A stretch of DNA of 64,000 nt from Methylobacterium sp. BTF04 (GTDB lineage Bacteria > Pseudomonadota > Alphaproteobacteria > Rhizobiales > Beijerinckiaceae), in NCBI RefSeq assembly GCF_010692745.1, contig NZ_JAAHTB010000012.1, positions 62,001 to 126,000 of the forward strand. Direction: 5' to 3'. The notes beneath the pieces are model-generated. The model saw only the letters and a list, made by a program, of their open reading frames with translations. It made no database searches and had not been told where the DNA came from. Numbering within the stretch: position 1 is the first letter of the stretch; the number at the start of each line of letters is the position of its first letter. Both the position numbers and the translations under genes were made by a program. Shown piece after piece: positions 10,315 through 19,167 of the stretch.

Positions 10315-11382
10315 TCAGGCGCTCGCGCCCCCGCCATTTCGCGTCCGGCGGACGCGCTTGGCGACTTCGTAGACGCCGAGCATGGCCAGTGCGATGACAA
10401 ACGGGACGAGATAATAGCAGACCCGGAACAGCAGCAGCGAGCCGAGCACCTGATCGCGCGGCAGGCTCGAGAGCGCGAGCAGGATGGTGGCCTCGAACAC
10501 TCCGAGGCCGCCGGGCGCGTTCGACGCGATGCCCAGCATGGCGGCGAGCACGTAGATCGCCACGAAGGTGGTGAAGCCGATGGTGGTGCCCGCCGGCAGC
10601 AGCAGGTAAAGGGTGGCGGCCGCCGCGCAGACGTCGCCGATGCCGACCACCATCTGGCTGAGCGACACCGACGCGCCCGGCAATTCGAGGCGCCAGCCCT
10701 TCACCCGGACACTGCGGCGCTTCAGCGAGACCCAGGCGAGATAGACCACCACGGCGAGCAGGGCGGCAAAGCCGATGCCCTGGTTGAGCCGAATGCTGGT
10801 GAAGGTGAGTGCGGCGAGCTGGCCGGCCTCGACGATCAGGCTGAGGCCGAGCACCACGCCCATGCCGAGCCAGAAGGTGAATCCGGCGATCACCGTGAGC
10901 GCCGCGATCTTGGCCGCGCTCAAGCCCTTGCTGGAGTAGATCCAGTAGCGGATCGTACCCGCGGTGAGCAGCGGAAACCCGAGGGTGAAACTCACCGCGT
11001 AGCTCGTGAACGAGGCGAGTGCGGTGATCCGGTAGGGCACCTTGATCTTGAGCTGGCGCAACGCGAGCGCGTCGTAGCAGGTGAGAAACAGGTAGCTCAG
11101 GCCGACGAACAGGAACGCAGAGCTCAGCTGCTCGAAGGTGGCCGCGGTGAAGGCCGTATGGAGTTCGGCCCAGGTCACGGTCTGGGCGAGCTTCCACACC
11201 ACGAACAGCGAGGCGGCGAAGATCAGCAGACTGGCGATGGTGCCGATCCAGGCGTAGCGCCCCTTCAACGACAACTTGTTCTCGGACGGCGGAGTCGAAT
11301 CGCCCAGCGGGGTGGCCGCCGGCGTTTCAGCCTCGACCGCCTCGGCCAGGCCGAGCTTCTTGTGCTGTCCCACAAAATTCAT
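10315..11382 (-). CDS. YbhN/LPG-synthase-type integral membrane protein (UPF0104)
   Basis: A 355-residue polytopic membrane protein with about eight hydrophobic segments, resembling the flippase/lysylphosphatidylglycerol-synthase transmembrane family (motifs SYAVSFTLGFPLLTAGTIRY and SNAPGGLGVFEATILL). It lacks the soluble aminoacyl-transfer domain of MprF, so it is not by itself an aminoacyl-PG synthase. Start at 11382 (MNFVGQHKK) leaves a ~40-residue cytoplasmic leader before the first helix. Only 25 bp separate it from downstream phoR, so the two are probably co-transcribed. The substrate is unknown. Confidence 0.8.
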   Translation of the reverse strand: MNFVGQHKKLGLAEAVEAETPAATPLGDSTPPSENKLSLKGRYAWIGTIASLLIFAASLFVVWKLAQTVTWAELHTAFTAATFEQLSSAFLFVGLSYLFLTCYDALALRQLKIKVPYRITALASFTSYAVSFTLGFPLLTAGTIRYWIYSSKGLSAAKIAALTVIAGFTFWLGMGVVLGLSLIVEAGQLAALTFTSIRLNQGIGFAALLAVVVYLAWVSLKRRSVRVKGWRLELPGASVSLSQMVVGIGDVCAAAATLYLLLPAGTTIGFTTFVAIYVLAAMLGIASNAPGGLGVFEATILLALSSLPRDQVLGSLLLFRVCYYLVPFVIALAMLGVYEVAKRVRRTRNGGGASA

Positions 11383-11586
11383 CGTGTCGGCGTCCGCCTC
11401 CGCCGGGCTCCCCGCTCGACCTCGACGGCGGCATGGGTTGGCCCGCGCTTGTGCCGGACCGCGGCCCGTTGCCCGCATTTAGGGGCATCCGCCGCCAATT
11501 GCCAGCGACCGGCAACGGATGTGCCCAGGCGAGAAGCTGGAGCGTATTCGATGGCGAGGGCGTCAGCAGGGCGAAACGCCACGAAT

Positions 11587-12351
11587 TCAGACGGCCTCGC
11601 CGACCGCCTGGGCCAGATCCATCGGGAGAGGCCCGGTGCGGCGGAAGCGCTCGACGCCGCCCTCCTCCGCGAGACGTGCGGCGAGGGCTTCGGCGCCACC
11701 GAACTGGAACCCGATCTGCGTCGTGTAGGCGGCGCAAGCGGCGGCCTTGGCGTTTTGTGCACGATCATCGAATGTGATCGCTACGTCGGGCAGGTCGGCG
11801 AAGCGCGCGCGCAGCGGCTCCTTCGGGCTCGCGCTGCGTACCGTGTAGGGGAAATCCCGCCACCACAGGATCGGCGCGACCGGCGCGAGATCCATCAGTG
11901 CCTGGACGACCTGGACGTGGTCGACATGCCCACCCACCGCTTGTGGCGCCAGGATCAGATCGGGCGTCGTCTCCGCCACCAAATCGCGAAATGTCCGGCT
12001 CAGGTCGGGCACGATGGCATCGTCGGCGCGGACGGCCGCGAACAAAGCCGGCGCCGAGGCGTAGCCGCGATGCGGCGCCTCGCGAAAACCGAGATGGACC
12101 GGTGCGCCGATCCCCAGCGCCCGCGCCGCCGCGACATCCTCGGCCCGGCGCAAAGCCATGTAGTCGATCTCGGGCCCGAGGCCCTTGTCGGTCTGGCAAG
12201 CGAGCGCGAATCCGGTGGGCTTAGGCACCGATCCGGTGAAGATCGTGGCCATCACCACACGCCATCCGGCCTGCGCGAGGCGATGGAGCGTGCCGCCGCA
12301 GGAGAAGGCGGCATCGTCGAGATGCGGCGACAAAGCGAGGGCGACGGGCAT
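11587..12351 (-). CDS. PIG-L/LmbE family deacetylase
   Basis: Predicted zinc-dependent N-deacetylase of 254 aa. Metal-site motifs are SPHLDDAAFSCGG (His10, Asp12, Asp13) and HVDH (residues ~142-145). The family includes MshB and BshB, which deacetylate GlcNAc-inositol and GlcNAc-malate, and PIG-L, which acts on GlcNAc-phosphatidylinositol. It is the last gene of the eight-gene operon, 4 bp after the GT4 glycosyltransferase stop. With an inositol-phosphate synthase at the head of the operon, a GlcNAc-inositol-like substrate is a fair inference. The frame runs far upstream, but that part is the glycosyltransferase read in another frame. Confidence 0.87.
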   Translation of the reverse strand: MPVALALSPHLDDAAFSCGGTLHRLAQAGWRVVMATIFTGSVPKPTGFALACQTDKGLGPEIDYMALRRAEDVAAARALGIGAPVHLGFREAPHRGYASAPALFAAVRADDAIVPDLSRTFRDLVAETTPDLILAPQAVGGHVDHVQVVQALMDLAPVAPILWWRDFPYTVRSASPKEPLRARFADLPDVAITFDDRAQNAKAAACAAYTTQIGFQFGGAEALAARLAEEGGVERFRRTGPLPMDLAQAVGEAV

Positions 12352-12355
12352 CGGC

Positions 12356-13579
12356 TCAGAGCAGGTGCGGTTCGGCGCGAAAGCGACAGGTCGGATCGTA
12401 CGGCAGCGTGCCGGCAAAATCGGTGTCGGGCTTCGCGTGCACCTGGGCCGCGTAGACGTCCATGATCTGACCGCCGACCGCGCTCCACGAATAGACCCGG
12501 CGACATTCCGCGAGGCCGTCCTCAGCGAGACGCCGACGCAGCGGCTCGTCGGTGATGACGCGGGCGAGGGCATCGGCCAGTGCGACGACATCGCCGGGCT
12601 GGACCATGAGACCGTTCTCTTCGTCGCGCAGACAATCCGACACGCCCACCGAATGGGTCGAGACCACCGCGAGCCCAGCCGCCATCGCTTCCAGGATGGT
12701 GTTGGAGAACCCCTCCGCATAGGTCGGCGACACGAACACGTCGGCCTGACGATAGAGGTCCGGAACGGTGTCGTAATCGGCATATCCGGTGAAGCGGATT
12801 TCGCGCTCCGAAAAGTTCAACTCGGCCGCCAGGGCCTTCGACGAGTCCACATCCGGCCCGATCCCGGAAATGATCGCCGCGAATGGCACGCCGCGCGCCC
12901 GCAACAGGCCGAGCGCGTCGATGAAGTCGAGCACGCCTTTCCGGCGATCCACGCGGCCGTGGTAGAACAGGCGCACCGGGCCGACGTGACCGCCCGGACC
13001 CGGCGTGAAGCGCGCGGTGTCGACGGCACCCGGCACGATGGTGAAGCGGGCCGGGTCGGAGCCGAGCCGTTCGCAGACCTCGCCGACGAAGGATTGCCCG
13101 CCGATGAGCAGCGCGTTGGCGTGGGCCAGAACGGCGCACATGGCGACGCGGTGAGTCTCGCAGCACGAGCCGACCCAGTGGCCGTCTCCGCCCTGAATCG
13201 AGACCACGTTCGGCACGCCGATCGCCTTCGAGGCGAGCAAAGTCGCCCAGCCGGTGGGGTAGCCGTACTGCGCGTGCAGGATGTCGAAGGGCGTTTTCGC
13301 GTGCTCGGCGACGATGGTGGCGACCATCGTCTCGATGTCGCGCTCGAAATCGCCGTCGGTCTGCTCGCCGATCTGTTCGAGGCCGATGACCTTGACGCCG
13401 GGAACGGGCGGAGGCGGGCCGCCGCCATAGACCCGGGTACCGAACGCATCGCCGCGATACTGGCTGATCATCGTGACCTCATGGCCCGCCGCCACGAGTT
13501 CACGCAACAGGTTCTGCGCATAGACGCTCATGCCCGAGATGGCCGGGAAGTAGCGCCGGCTGACGAAGCAAATCCTCAC
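12356..13579 (-). CDS. GT4-family (GT-B) glycosyltransferase
   Basis: Retaining GT-B glycosyltransferase of 407 aa, same fold as MshA. N-terminal acceptor domain begins RICFVSRRYFPAISGMSVYA; the C-terminal nucleotide-sugar domain has FYHGRVDRRKGVLDFIDAL and the EX7E motif in EGFSNTILEAMAAG (Glu ~289 and ~297). The start is a GTG at 13579 that overlaps the TGA stop of the upstream TIM-barrel gene (GTGA), giving translational coupling; the longer ATG frame would overlap that gene by 34 bases. With Ino1 and PIG-L in the same operon, an inositol-phosphate acceptor as for MshA is plausible but not shown. Confidence 0.9.
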   Translation of the reverse strand: MRICFVSRRYFPAISGMSVYAQNLLRELVAAGHEVTMISQYRGDAFGTRVYGGGPPPPVPGVKVIGLEQIGEQTDGDFERDIETMVATIVAEHAKTPFDILHAQYGYPTGWATLLASKAIGVPNVVSIQGGDGHWVGSCCETHRVAMCAVLAHANALLIGGQSFVGEVCERLGSDPARFTIVPGAVDTARFTPGPGGHVGPVRLFYHGRVDRRKGVLDFIDALGLLRARGVPFAAIISGIGPDVDSSKALAAELNFSEREIRFTGYADYDTVPDLYRQADVFVSPTYAEGFSNTILEAMAAGLAVVSTHSVGVSDCLRDEENGLMVQPGDVVALADALARVITDEPLRRRLAEDGLAECRRVYSWSAVGGQIMDVYAAQVHAKPDTDFAGTLPYDPTCRFRAEPHLL

Positions 13580-14421
13580 GCGTGCGGCTCCGCCCTGTGC
13601 TTGCGGCATTCCTGCAGGAATTTCAGCGAGGCCGGGATCATCACGTCGGCCCGGTGGCTCTCGCGCGAGAGTTCGACGCAGATCAGCTTGGAGAAGCCGA
13701 TGGCGTCGAGGGCGTCGAGCACTGCCGGCACGTCCATGTCGCCTTCACCGAACGGCAGGTGGATGTGCTGCCCGCGCTTCATGTCCTCGATCGCCACGGT
13801 GCCGATGCGATCGGCGAACTCGGCGATCGCGGCGACCGGCTCGCGCTCGCCGGTGACGAGGCAATGGCCGGTGTCGAGAGCGAGGCTCAGTCCTTCCACC
13901 GACAGGGCTGCGAAATCGTCGAGGGTCTCCACCAGCATGCCGGGCTCCGGCTCCAGGCACGGCACGATTCCGTGCTCCCGCGCATAGGCCGCGACTTCGA
14001 CGAGGCCGTCCTGGAGCCAGTGCCTGGCCTGCTCGCGGTCGATGCCATCTTTGGGTACCCCGGCCCAGAACGACACCGCCTCGGCGTGCAGGATCGCGCC
14101 GATATCCACGGCGCGCTTGAGGAAGCCGATGCGGCGGGCGCGGCCGACGGCATCGCCGCTCACCAGGGTCGGCTCGTGCTTCATCTTCGGGTCGAGAAGA
14201 AACCGGGCGCCAGTCTCGATGACGCAGCCGAGGCCGAGGCGCTGCATCCGGCTCGACAGCGCCTGCGCGTCCTGCACCCAATGCTCGCCGAACGGGTCGA
14301 GGTGATAAATGTCGAGGGTGAGGGCGACGCCCTGGTAGCCGGCCTCGGCGATGAGATCGACGGCGTCGGTGAGGCGGTGGTTGGCCGCTCCGTTGGTGTT
14401 GTAGGCGAAGCGAAGACTCAT
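13576..14421 (-). CDS. Xylose-isomerase-like TIM-barrel sugar isomerase/epimerase
   Basis: A 281-residue AP-endonuclease-2/xylose-isomerase-type TIM barrel, like IolE, IolI or Hyi enzymes. Likely divalent-metal ligands lie in CLEPEPG, LALDTGHC, the Gly-Gln-His-Ile-His segment and CVELSRESH. Such enzymes isomerise, epimerise or dehydrate sugars, inososes and related cyclitols. It overlaps YcaO upstream by 4 bp (ATGA) and the GT4 gene downstream by 4 bp (GTGA). With the Gfo/Idh oxidoreductase it could change the stereochemistry of an inositol or sugar moiety. Exact reaction unknown. Confidence 0.83.
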   Translation of the reverse strand: MSLRFAYNTNGAANHRLTDAVDLIAEAGYQGVALTLDIYHLDPFGEHWVQDAQALSSRMQRLGLGCVIETGARFLLDPKMKHEPTLVSGDAVGRARRIGFLKRAVDIGAILHAEAVSFWAGVPKDGIDREQARHWLQDGLVEVAAYAREHGIVPCLEPEPGMLVETLDDFAALSVEGLSLALDTGHCLVTGEREPVAAIAEFADRIGTVAIEDMKRGQHIHLPFGEGDMDVPAVLDALDAIGFSKLICVELSRESHRADVMIPASLKFLQECRKHRAEPHA

Positions 14422-16007
14422 GCCGCCCTCCCCTGCTGGGCGAGGCGGAACGGCGCGTGGTGCGATTCCGGCTCGCGGTAGAGTGGATAGTGCGCGCCGA
14501 CGATGGTATCCGCCAGCGCCGTGTCGAACAGCGGCTGGCCGCCGAAGCGTTCGATAGCCTCCGGCGTCAACTGCACCGGACGCAGGGTCTCGCTCTCCTC
14601 GCCGAAGCGGATCAGCGGATGATCGCGCTCGAGGAGTTTCCGCGCGTTGCGCTCGCCGATGCGGTGGTAGCTCATGGTTTCGACTTCGAGACCCGGCACG
14701 ATTGCCTTGACCACGCCGATACCGCCGCCGGGCGGCGCGCAATCGACATAGAGCACGTCGAACCCGGCCTGTTCGAGCCGGTCGCGGGCGATGCGGCCGC
14801 GCGCGTGGCCATCGGGCGCCGGTGTGGTCGGCAGCTCCGAAAACGCCTTGGTGCTGCGCTCGGAATAGACCGTCTCGCGCAGGTTGGCGGCCAGATCTTC
14901 GGGCGGCAGCACGATCCACTCGAGCATGGCCTTGAGCGCCCGGCTCTCCTCGAGATCGAGGCTCGGCAGGGCCTTGTCGATGAACGCCTTGACGTAGCCC
15001 GGAGGCGTGACGCGTTCGGCGAAATCGAGGGGGCCGTGGCCGAAGGCCTTGCGCACCCGCGCCGCTTGGAATTCGAGCAAAGCCTTGCGCAAGGCCCGCT
15101 CGCGATCGGGATCGCAGGCCTCGCCGCAGGCCGAGAGCGCGATGGGCACGGGGGTGTCGGCCAGATTCCGGTCGTAGCCGACCACGTAGATGTTGGTCAG
15201 TCCGAACTGGTCGGTGGCGAATTTCGGCAGCGCCTTGATGCCGAGCGCATCGAGACGGTCGAGCATCGCCCGCGTCTCGGGGCCGAGCCCCTCCGAGACG
15301 TCGAGCATCACGCCTTGGTCGAGGGCCCGGAACAGCAGGCCGTTGCCGTCGCGCTGCAGCAGTTCGAGCAGGCCATGGCCCAAAGCGAAGTCGATGTCCG
15401 GGCCGGCACCGAGACCGTTGGTGATGAGGTTGGTGAAGGGCTTGTAGCCCTCGGACAGCTCGAAATAATCGGTGGCCGCGATGTCCAGCGGCATCAGCAC
15501 GGTCTCGCCGGTCCGGGCGCGCACGGTCTGGGTCCATTCGAGCGGCGTGGCGCGGCCGACCGGGCTTCCGGCGGGGAGGCACAGGGTCAGGGGATCGGCG
15601 ACGGACTTCGCGCCGAACACCTTCACGAGGTCGTCGTAGCTGCCGCGCTCCTTCTTGCGCGGCATCACCGCCAACGACGGCATCAGGTTCTCGGCGATCT
15701 CCGCGACCGCGCCGATCAGTGCCTCGTCGTCGGTGGCGCCGTAGCCGATGCCGCTCGGCATCGCGCCGACGAAGAACGGATCGTCGAGAAACAGCGAAAC
15801 GAACCAGACCGGAATCCCGGTGCGGTCGAGGGGTGCCAGCGGGAAGCCGACGATGCGGCCCTTCGGCAGGATGTCGAGATAGGCCCGCACGGGCTCGGGC
15901 AGAGTGGAGGGTAGGCCCTCGATCTGGCGCGGGCCGCCGTAAGTATAGGCGCGCGGCGACTTGATCCGGCTGTGGCGGGCCCGGTCGTCCTGGTCCTGTT
16001 CGGTCAA
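14418..16007 (-). CDS. YcaO-domain ATP-dependent enzyme (cyclodehydratase/thioamidation-type fold)
   Basis: A 529-residue protein with a full YcaO domain (residues ~50-450). The ATP/Mg-binding blocks are visible: SGIGYG near 85-90 with following AVAEIAE, NGLGAGPDIDFALGHG then LLELLQRD (~197-220), and the EACDPDRERALRKALLEFQAAR-type block near 296-317; VVKAIVPGLE is present further on. YcaO enzymes use ATP to activate backbone amides in RiPP azoline, thioamide or amidine formation. No precursor peptide, E1-like partner, TfuA or dehydrogenase is visible nearby, and the C-terminus lacks the Pro-rich end of azoline cyclodehydratases. It overlaps the TIM-barrel gene by 4 bp. Substrate unknown. Confidence 0.87.
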   Translation of the reverse strand: MTEQDQDDRARHSRIKSPRAYTYGGPRQIEGLPSTLPEPVRAYLDILPKGRIVGFPLAPLDRTGIPVWFVSLFLDDPFFVGAMPSGIGYGATDDEALIGAVAEIAENLMPSLAVMPRKKERGSYDDLVKVFGAKSVADPLTLCLPAGSPVGRATPLEWTQTVRARTGETVLMPLDIAATDYFELSEGYKPFTNLITNGLGAGPDIDFALGHGLLELLQRDGNGLLFRALDQGVMLDVSEGLGPETRAMLDRLDALGIKALPKFATDQFGLTNIYVVGYDRNLADTPVPIALSACGEACDPDRERALRKALLEFQAARVRKAFGHGPLDFAERVTPPGYVKAFIDKALPSLDLEESRALKAMLEWIVLPPEDLAANLRETVYSERSTKAFSELPTTPAPDGHARGRIARDRLEQAGFDVLYVDCAPPGGGIGVVKAIVPGLEVETMSYHRIGERNARKLLERDHPLIRFGEESETLRPVQLTPEAIERFGGQPLFDTALADTIVGAHYPLYREPESHHAPFRLAQQGRAA

Positions 16008-16023
16008 GGTCTGTGTCCGTTCC

Positions 16024-17034
16024 TCAAGGCAATGCGGCGTAGGCGCGGGCCAGCAGCCGCATCGTGTGCAGGTCGCGCGTCGCGCTGTAGGCCGCGCGTT
16101 CGTCCGGGCGACGCAGGGCCGAGCCGAATGCCCGCACCTGTTCGAGGAACGGCGAAGCCTGCGTATCGAAGGCGATAGGTTGGAACGTCCCGCTTATACC
16201 GTCGGTGAACGTCAGTGAACCGCCGGCCACCTGCCCCATCGTGTCGATGGCGGTGAGCTGCCCCTCGGTGCCGAGCACTTCGAGGCGGCGCCGTGGCAAT
16301 GCGTCCGGACAATTGTAGGCGACATGCAAGTTGGCGAGGATGCCGGAGGCGGTGCGCCCGATCAGCAACGCCCCGTCGTCCACCGCATAATCCTGCGCCC
16401 TGGCCTGGGTCAGGGCCGCGAGATCGACGATGGATTCCCCGAGGAGGAAGTCAATAAGATCGAGCCCATGCGGTGCCAGGTCCATCAAGGCACCGCCACC
16501 GGCCTTCAGCGGGTCGATGCGCCAATTGTCCTGCCCGGCGAACGAGGTCCAATCCCGATGCAGCCAGCAGGCATAGACGATGCGGATCGTCGTGACCGTT
16601 CCGACACGGCCTTCCGCGATGAGGTCGCGTAGCGCCCGGTGAGCCGGGTGATGGCGCTGGTCGAACGCAGTCGCGTAGAAAGTGCTGTGCCGGTCCACCG
16701 CCACAACCATCGCCTCGGCATCGGCCAACGCGGCGGCCATCGGCTTCTCGCACAGGATCGCCTTGCCGGATGCTGCCAAAGCCTCGACAGCCTCGCGATG
16801 GAGGTGGTTCGGCGTCGCGACATAAACCGCCTCGACCTCGGGATCGGCGATCAGTTCGGCGACGCTTTCATAAGCGCGGGCCCCGTGGGCCTGCGCCGCC
16901 GCGCGCGAGGCCAGGCCCGGATCGGCGACGGCGACGAGGCGATGCCCGGCATCACGGATGCCCGGCGCCATGTAATCGCGCGCGACCCAGCCGTAGCCGA
17001 CGATGCCCCAACCGACCCGATCGCCCATCACCAC
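16024..17034 (-). CDS. Gfo/Idh/MocA-family NAD(P)-dependent oxidoreductase
   Basis: A 336-residue oxidoreductase with an N-terminal Rossmann fold (GIVGYGWVARDY), the EKP motif (AILCEKPMAAAL) and the C-terminal catalytic segment GGGALMDLAPHGLDLIDFLLG, whose Asp/His pair is typical of inositol and sugar dehydrogenases. It sits between the methyltransferase and YcaO genes. The ATG at 17034 overlaps the methyltransferase stop by 7 bp; ATG at 17028 would give a one-base TGATG overlap and is equally possible. Likely oxidises or epimerises a cyclitol or sugar in the operon's pathway. Confidence 0.88.
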   Translation of the reverse strand: MVMGDRVGWGIVGYGWVARDYMAPGIRDAGHRLVAVADPGLASRAAAQAHGARAYESVAELIADPEVEAVYVATPNHLHREAVEALAASGKAILCEKPMAAALADAEAMVVAVDRHSTFYATAFDQRHHPAHRALRDLIAEGRVGTVTTIRIVYACWLHRDWTSFAGQDNWRIDPLKAGGGALMDLAPHGLDLIDFLLGESIVDLAALTQARAQDYAVDDGALLIGRTASGILANLHVAYNCPDALPRRRLEVLGTEGQLTAIDTMGQVAGGSLTFTDGISGTFQPIAFDTQASPFLEQVRAFGSALRRPDERAAYSATRDLHTMRLLARAYAALP

Positions 17035-18212
17035 CGCTCCGGCAGGTCGACGAACTCGCGGACGCGCACACGGGTGGCCTCCGGCGTGTTCTCGCCGCCG
17101 GCCCAGTCGAGGGTCTCGGGGCCGGCCGAGTGCATCGGATAGGTGGCGCGCGCGGCGTATTCCGCCTCATAGCGCTCGGAGGGCCAGTGGATGGCGTATC
17201 CGCCGCCCGGCTCGGGCACGTAGAGCGGATTGAGGCGCAGTTTCGCCCCCTTTCGCGGCAGGGTGATGCCATCGAGGATCGGACGTGGCGCCGGACGCAT
17301 GCCGGGGCCGGCCACCACGGAAAACGCCTCGCATTGCTTCAGGTCGAGGGGTGCGCGCGGCGACGGCGCCCGCTTCTCCACCAGAGCCCGGGTGAGTTCG
17401 GCGTCGTCATAGACAAGGCCATCGGGAAACAACTCGTCGATGTCGAGCGCGGACACCGCGCGTCCCGCCGAGAAACCGGGACAATCGCTGTTGTGGATGT
17501 GGCTCAACGCCAGCCAACCGTCGTCGCCGGCATTCTGGCGAAGGCAATCGAGGACCTCGGCCTTGCCGTCGAGAAAATAGAAGGCATCGTTGCAGACCAC
17601 GAGGTCGACCGGCGCCTCGGGGATCGGCCAATGCGCCGACCCGGCATCGAAGCAGACGAACTGTGCCTTCGGGCCCACAACCCAGTGCCGGGCGACCCAG
17701 AGCTTGGCGAAGACCACGTCGGCGCCGGCGACCTTGATGCCGCGCAGGGCAAATTCGCGGAGATACTGGCCGATGCCGCAGGCGAATTCGAAGACGCAGA
17801 CCGGATCGTTCCAGTGCGCTTCCAGCAGTGCCAGCCCGGCGAGATAGGTCGGGTCGCTCCAGCGATTGACGAAGTAATCGCCGACGCGGCCCCAGCCGAG
17901 GAGGCGAACCGCATCGCGCAGGGTCAGCTTGGCGTTGTCACGCACCAATTCATGCAGATCGAGGGGGTCGGCCGGCGGGCCGGTCCACCAATCGTCCTGA
18001 TCGGCGAGCAGACCCTCCAGGGCAAGACCGCGCTCTCCGGTATCGAGGAGCTTGAGCGTCTGCCGGACGAGGTCCGCACGATTGGTCCTCAGATACGGAA
18101 TCCCGTCGATCACCGGCCAGCGGGCGCCGGATTCGGCCTCCCGCAGCGAATGCGGGGTATCGGCCTTCAGAGGCTCGCCGGTCTCGGGCGAGTGAAGCAT
18201 GAAGGGAATCAT
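17028..18212 (-). CDS. SAM-dependent class I methyltransferase
   Basis: A 394-residue protein. The N-terminal ~45 residues look like a degenerate Trm112-type segment (MLHSPETGEPLKADTPHSL, PVIDGIPYLR) lacking zinc cysteines. A class I SAM-binding motif follows (FEFACGIGQYLREFALRG), then VDLVVCNDAFYFLDG. The last ~100 residues form an extra C-terminal region. It is the third gene of the eight-gene operon, 31 bp after the HD-like gene and overlapping the Gfo/Idh gene. Substrate unknown; context suggests a sugar- or cyclitol-derived metabolite. Confidence 0.82.
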   Translation of the reverse strand: MIPFMLHSPETGEPLKADTPHSLREAESGARWPVIDGIPYLRTNRADLVRQTLKLLDTGERGLALEGLLADQDDWWTGPPADPLDLHELVRDNAKLTLRDAVRLLGWGRVGDYFVNRWSDPTYLAGLALLEAHWNDPVCVFEFACGIGQYLREFALRGIKVAGADVVFAKLWVARHWVVGPKAQFVCFDAGSAHWPIPEAPVDLVVCNDAFYFLDGKAEVLDCLRQNAGDDGWLALSHIHNSDCPGFSAGRAVSALDIDELFPDGLVYDDAELTRALVEKRAPSPRAPLDLKQCEAFSVVAGPGMRPAPRPILDGITLPRKGAKLRLNPLYVPEPGGGYAIHWPSERYEAEYAARATYPMHSAGPETLDWAGGENTPEATRVRVREFVDLPERW

Positions 18213-18243
18213 GGCATTGCATCCACGCGATCGACCGTTCGGA

Positions 18244-19167
18244 TCACGGGATGCGCATATCCTTGAGCACGCGGTCGTGGAACCCCTTCACCGGCCCGGC
18301 ATGGACGAGTTCCATCTCGTCGAGCACGGTGTCCATGGTCAGGGTCGCCGCACGCAGGTGCTGGGCGATCTGCAGAACCCGGTCGATGCAATCGGCCGAA
18401 TGGAAGGCACCCCCCTCCGCAGTGGCATCGTCGGAAAGCACCGCGCGGGCGCGCGCAACCGTCTCGCGCAGGGCCGGGTCGAGTTCATCGAGCGCCCATT
18501 GCGTGGTGCGGGCCATGATCGGCAGAAGATGATCGCCGAGCAGCATCTCGCCGGTGAAACCGGCATCCGGCATCGCCGCGTTGTGGAAATGGTGGCTCAT
18601 GGCGGCGAGGAAAACGAGCGTCGGATCAGCTCGGTAGAACGGGCTCAGCACCACGCCGTAGACCGCCACCATCAGGCAATGCTCGGCGTGGTTCTCGGGC
18701 GGTTCGAGCAGAATCCGTGGCTTGCCCGGACAGGTGACGCCGGCCCGGGGCTGCTGCGCCAGAGCTGCCACGAACACCGGCACTGGACCGGCGACGAAAT
18801 CTTTCGGGTCTCGCAGCGACTCGCGAAGGCGGTCGCGAAGTCCGCCATCGACCTCTGCCGTCACGTCATCGAAGCCGGCGACCAAGACCGTCGCCGCATC
18901 CGCGGTCGAAAGTCCGGCCGATTCCAGAAAGGCGGCGTCGAGATCGCAGAGGCGCGATGCCGCCAGCGTCTTGGCGGTCACGTCGAGCGCCACGTCCTCG
19001 GCCGACGCGCCTCCGGTGAGCGCGCTCCAGCCCTGAGCGAACAGGCGCTCGGCGATGGAGCCGGTGCGCCCGGCCGAATGCACGCGCTTGAGGTCGTTGA
19101 GTTCGACGAGCAGCGCGCGCAGCGCCAGGGGAGCGGCCGGACCGCCGCTCTCCGAGGTCATGGACAT
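18244..19167 (-). CDS. HD-like metal-dependent hydrolase (putative)
   Basis: A 307-residue soluble protein. The second half has clustered histidines (ENHAEHC near 159-164 and SHHFHNA near 191-197) within helices, similar in layout to HD-domain phosphohydrolases, although a clean HD doublet is not seen. Its ATG overlaps the inositol-phosphate synthase stop by one base. Position directly after Ino1 would suit a phosphatase acting on inositol phosphate or a later phosphorylated intermediate, but this is inference. I do not recognise a named family with certainty. Confidence 0.65.
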   Translation of the reverse strand: MSMTSESGGPAAPLALRALLVELNDLKRVHSAGRTGSIAERLFAQGWSALTGGASAEDVALDVTAKTLAASRLCDLDAAFLESAGLSTADAATVLVAGFDDVTAEVDGGLRDRLRESLRDPKDFVAGPVPVFVAALAQQPRAGVTCPGKPRILLEPPENHAEHCLMVAVYGVVLSPFYRADPTLVFLAAMSHHFHNAAMPDAGFTGEMLLGDHLLPIMARTTQWALDELDPALRETVARARAVLSDDATAEGGAFHSADCIDRVLQIAQHLRAATLTMDTVLDEMELVHAGPVKGFHDRVLKDMRIP

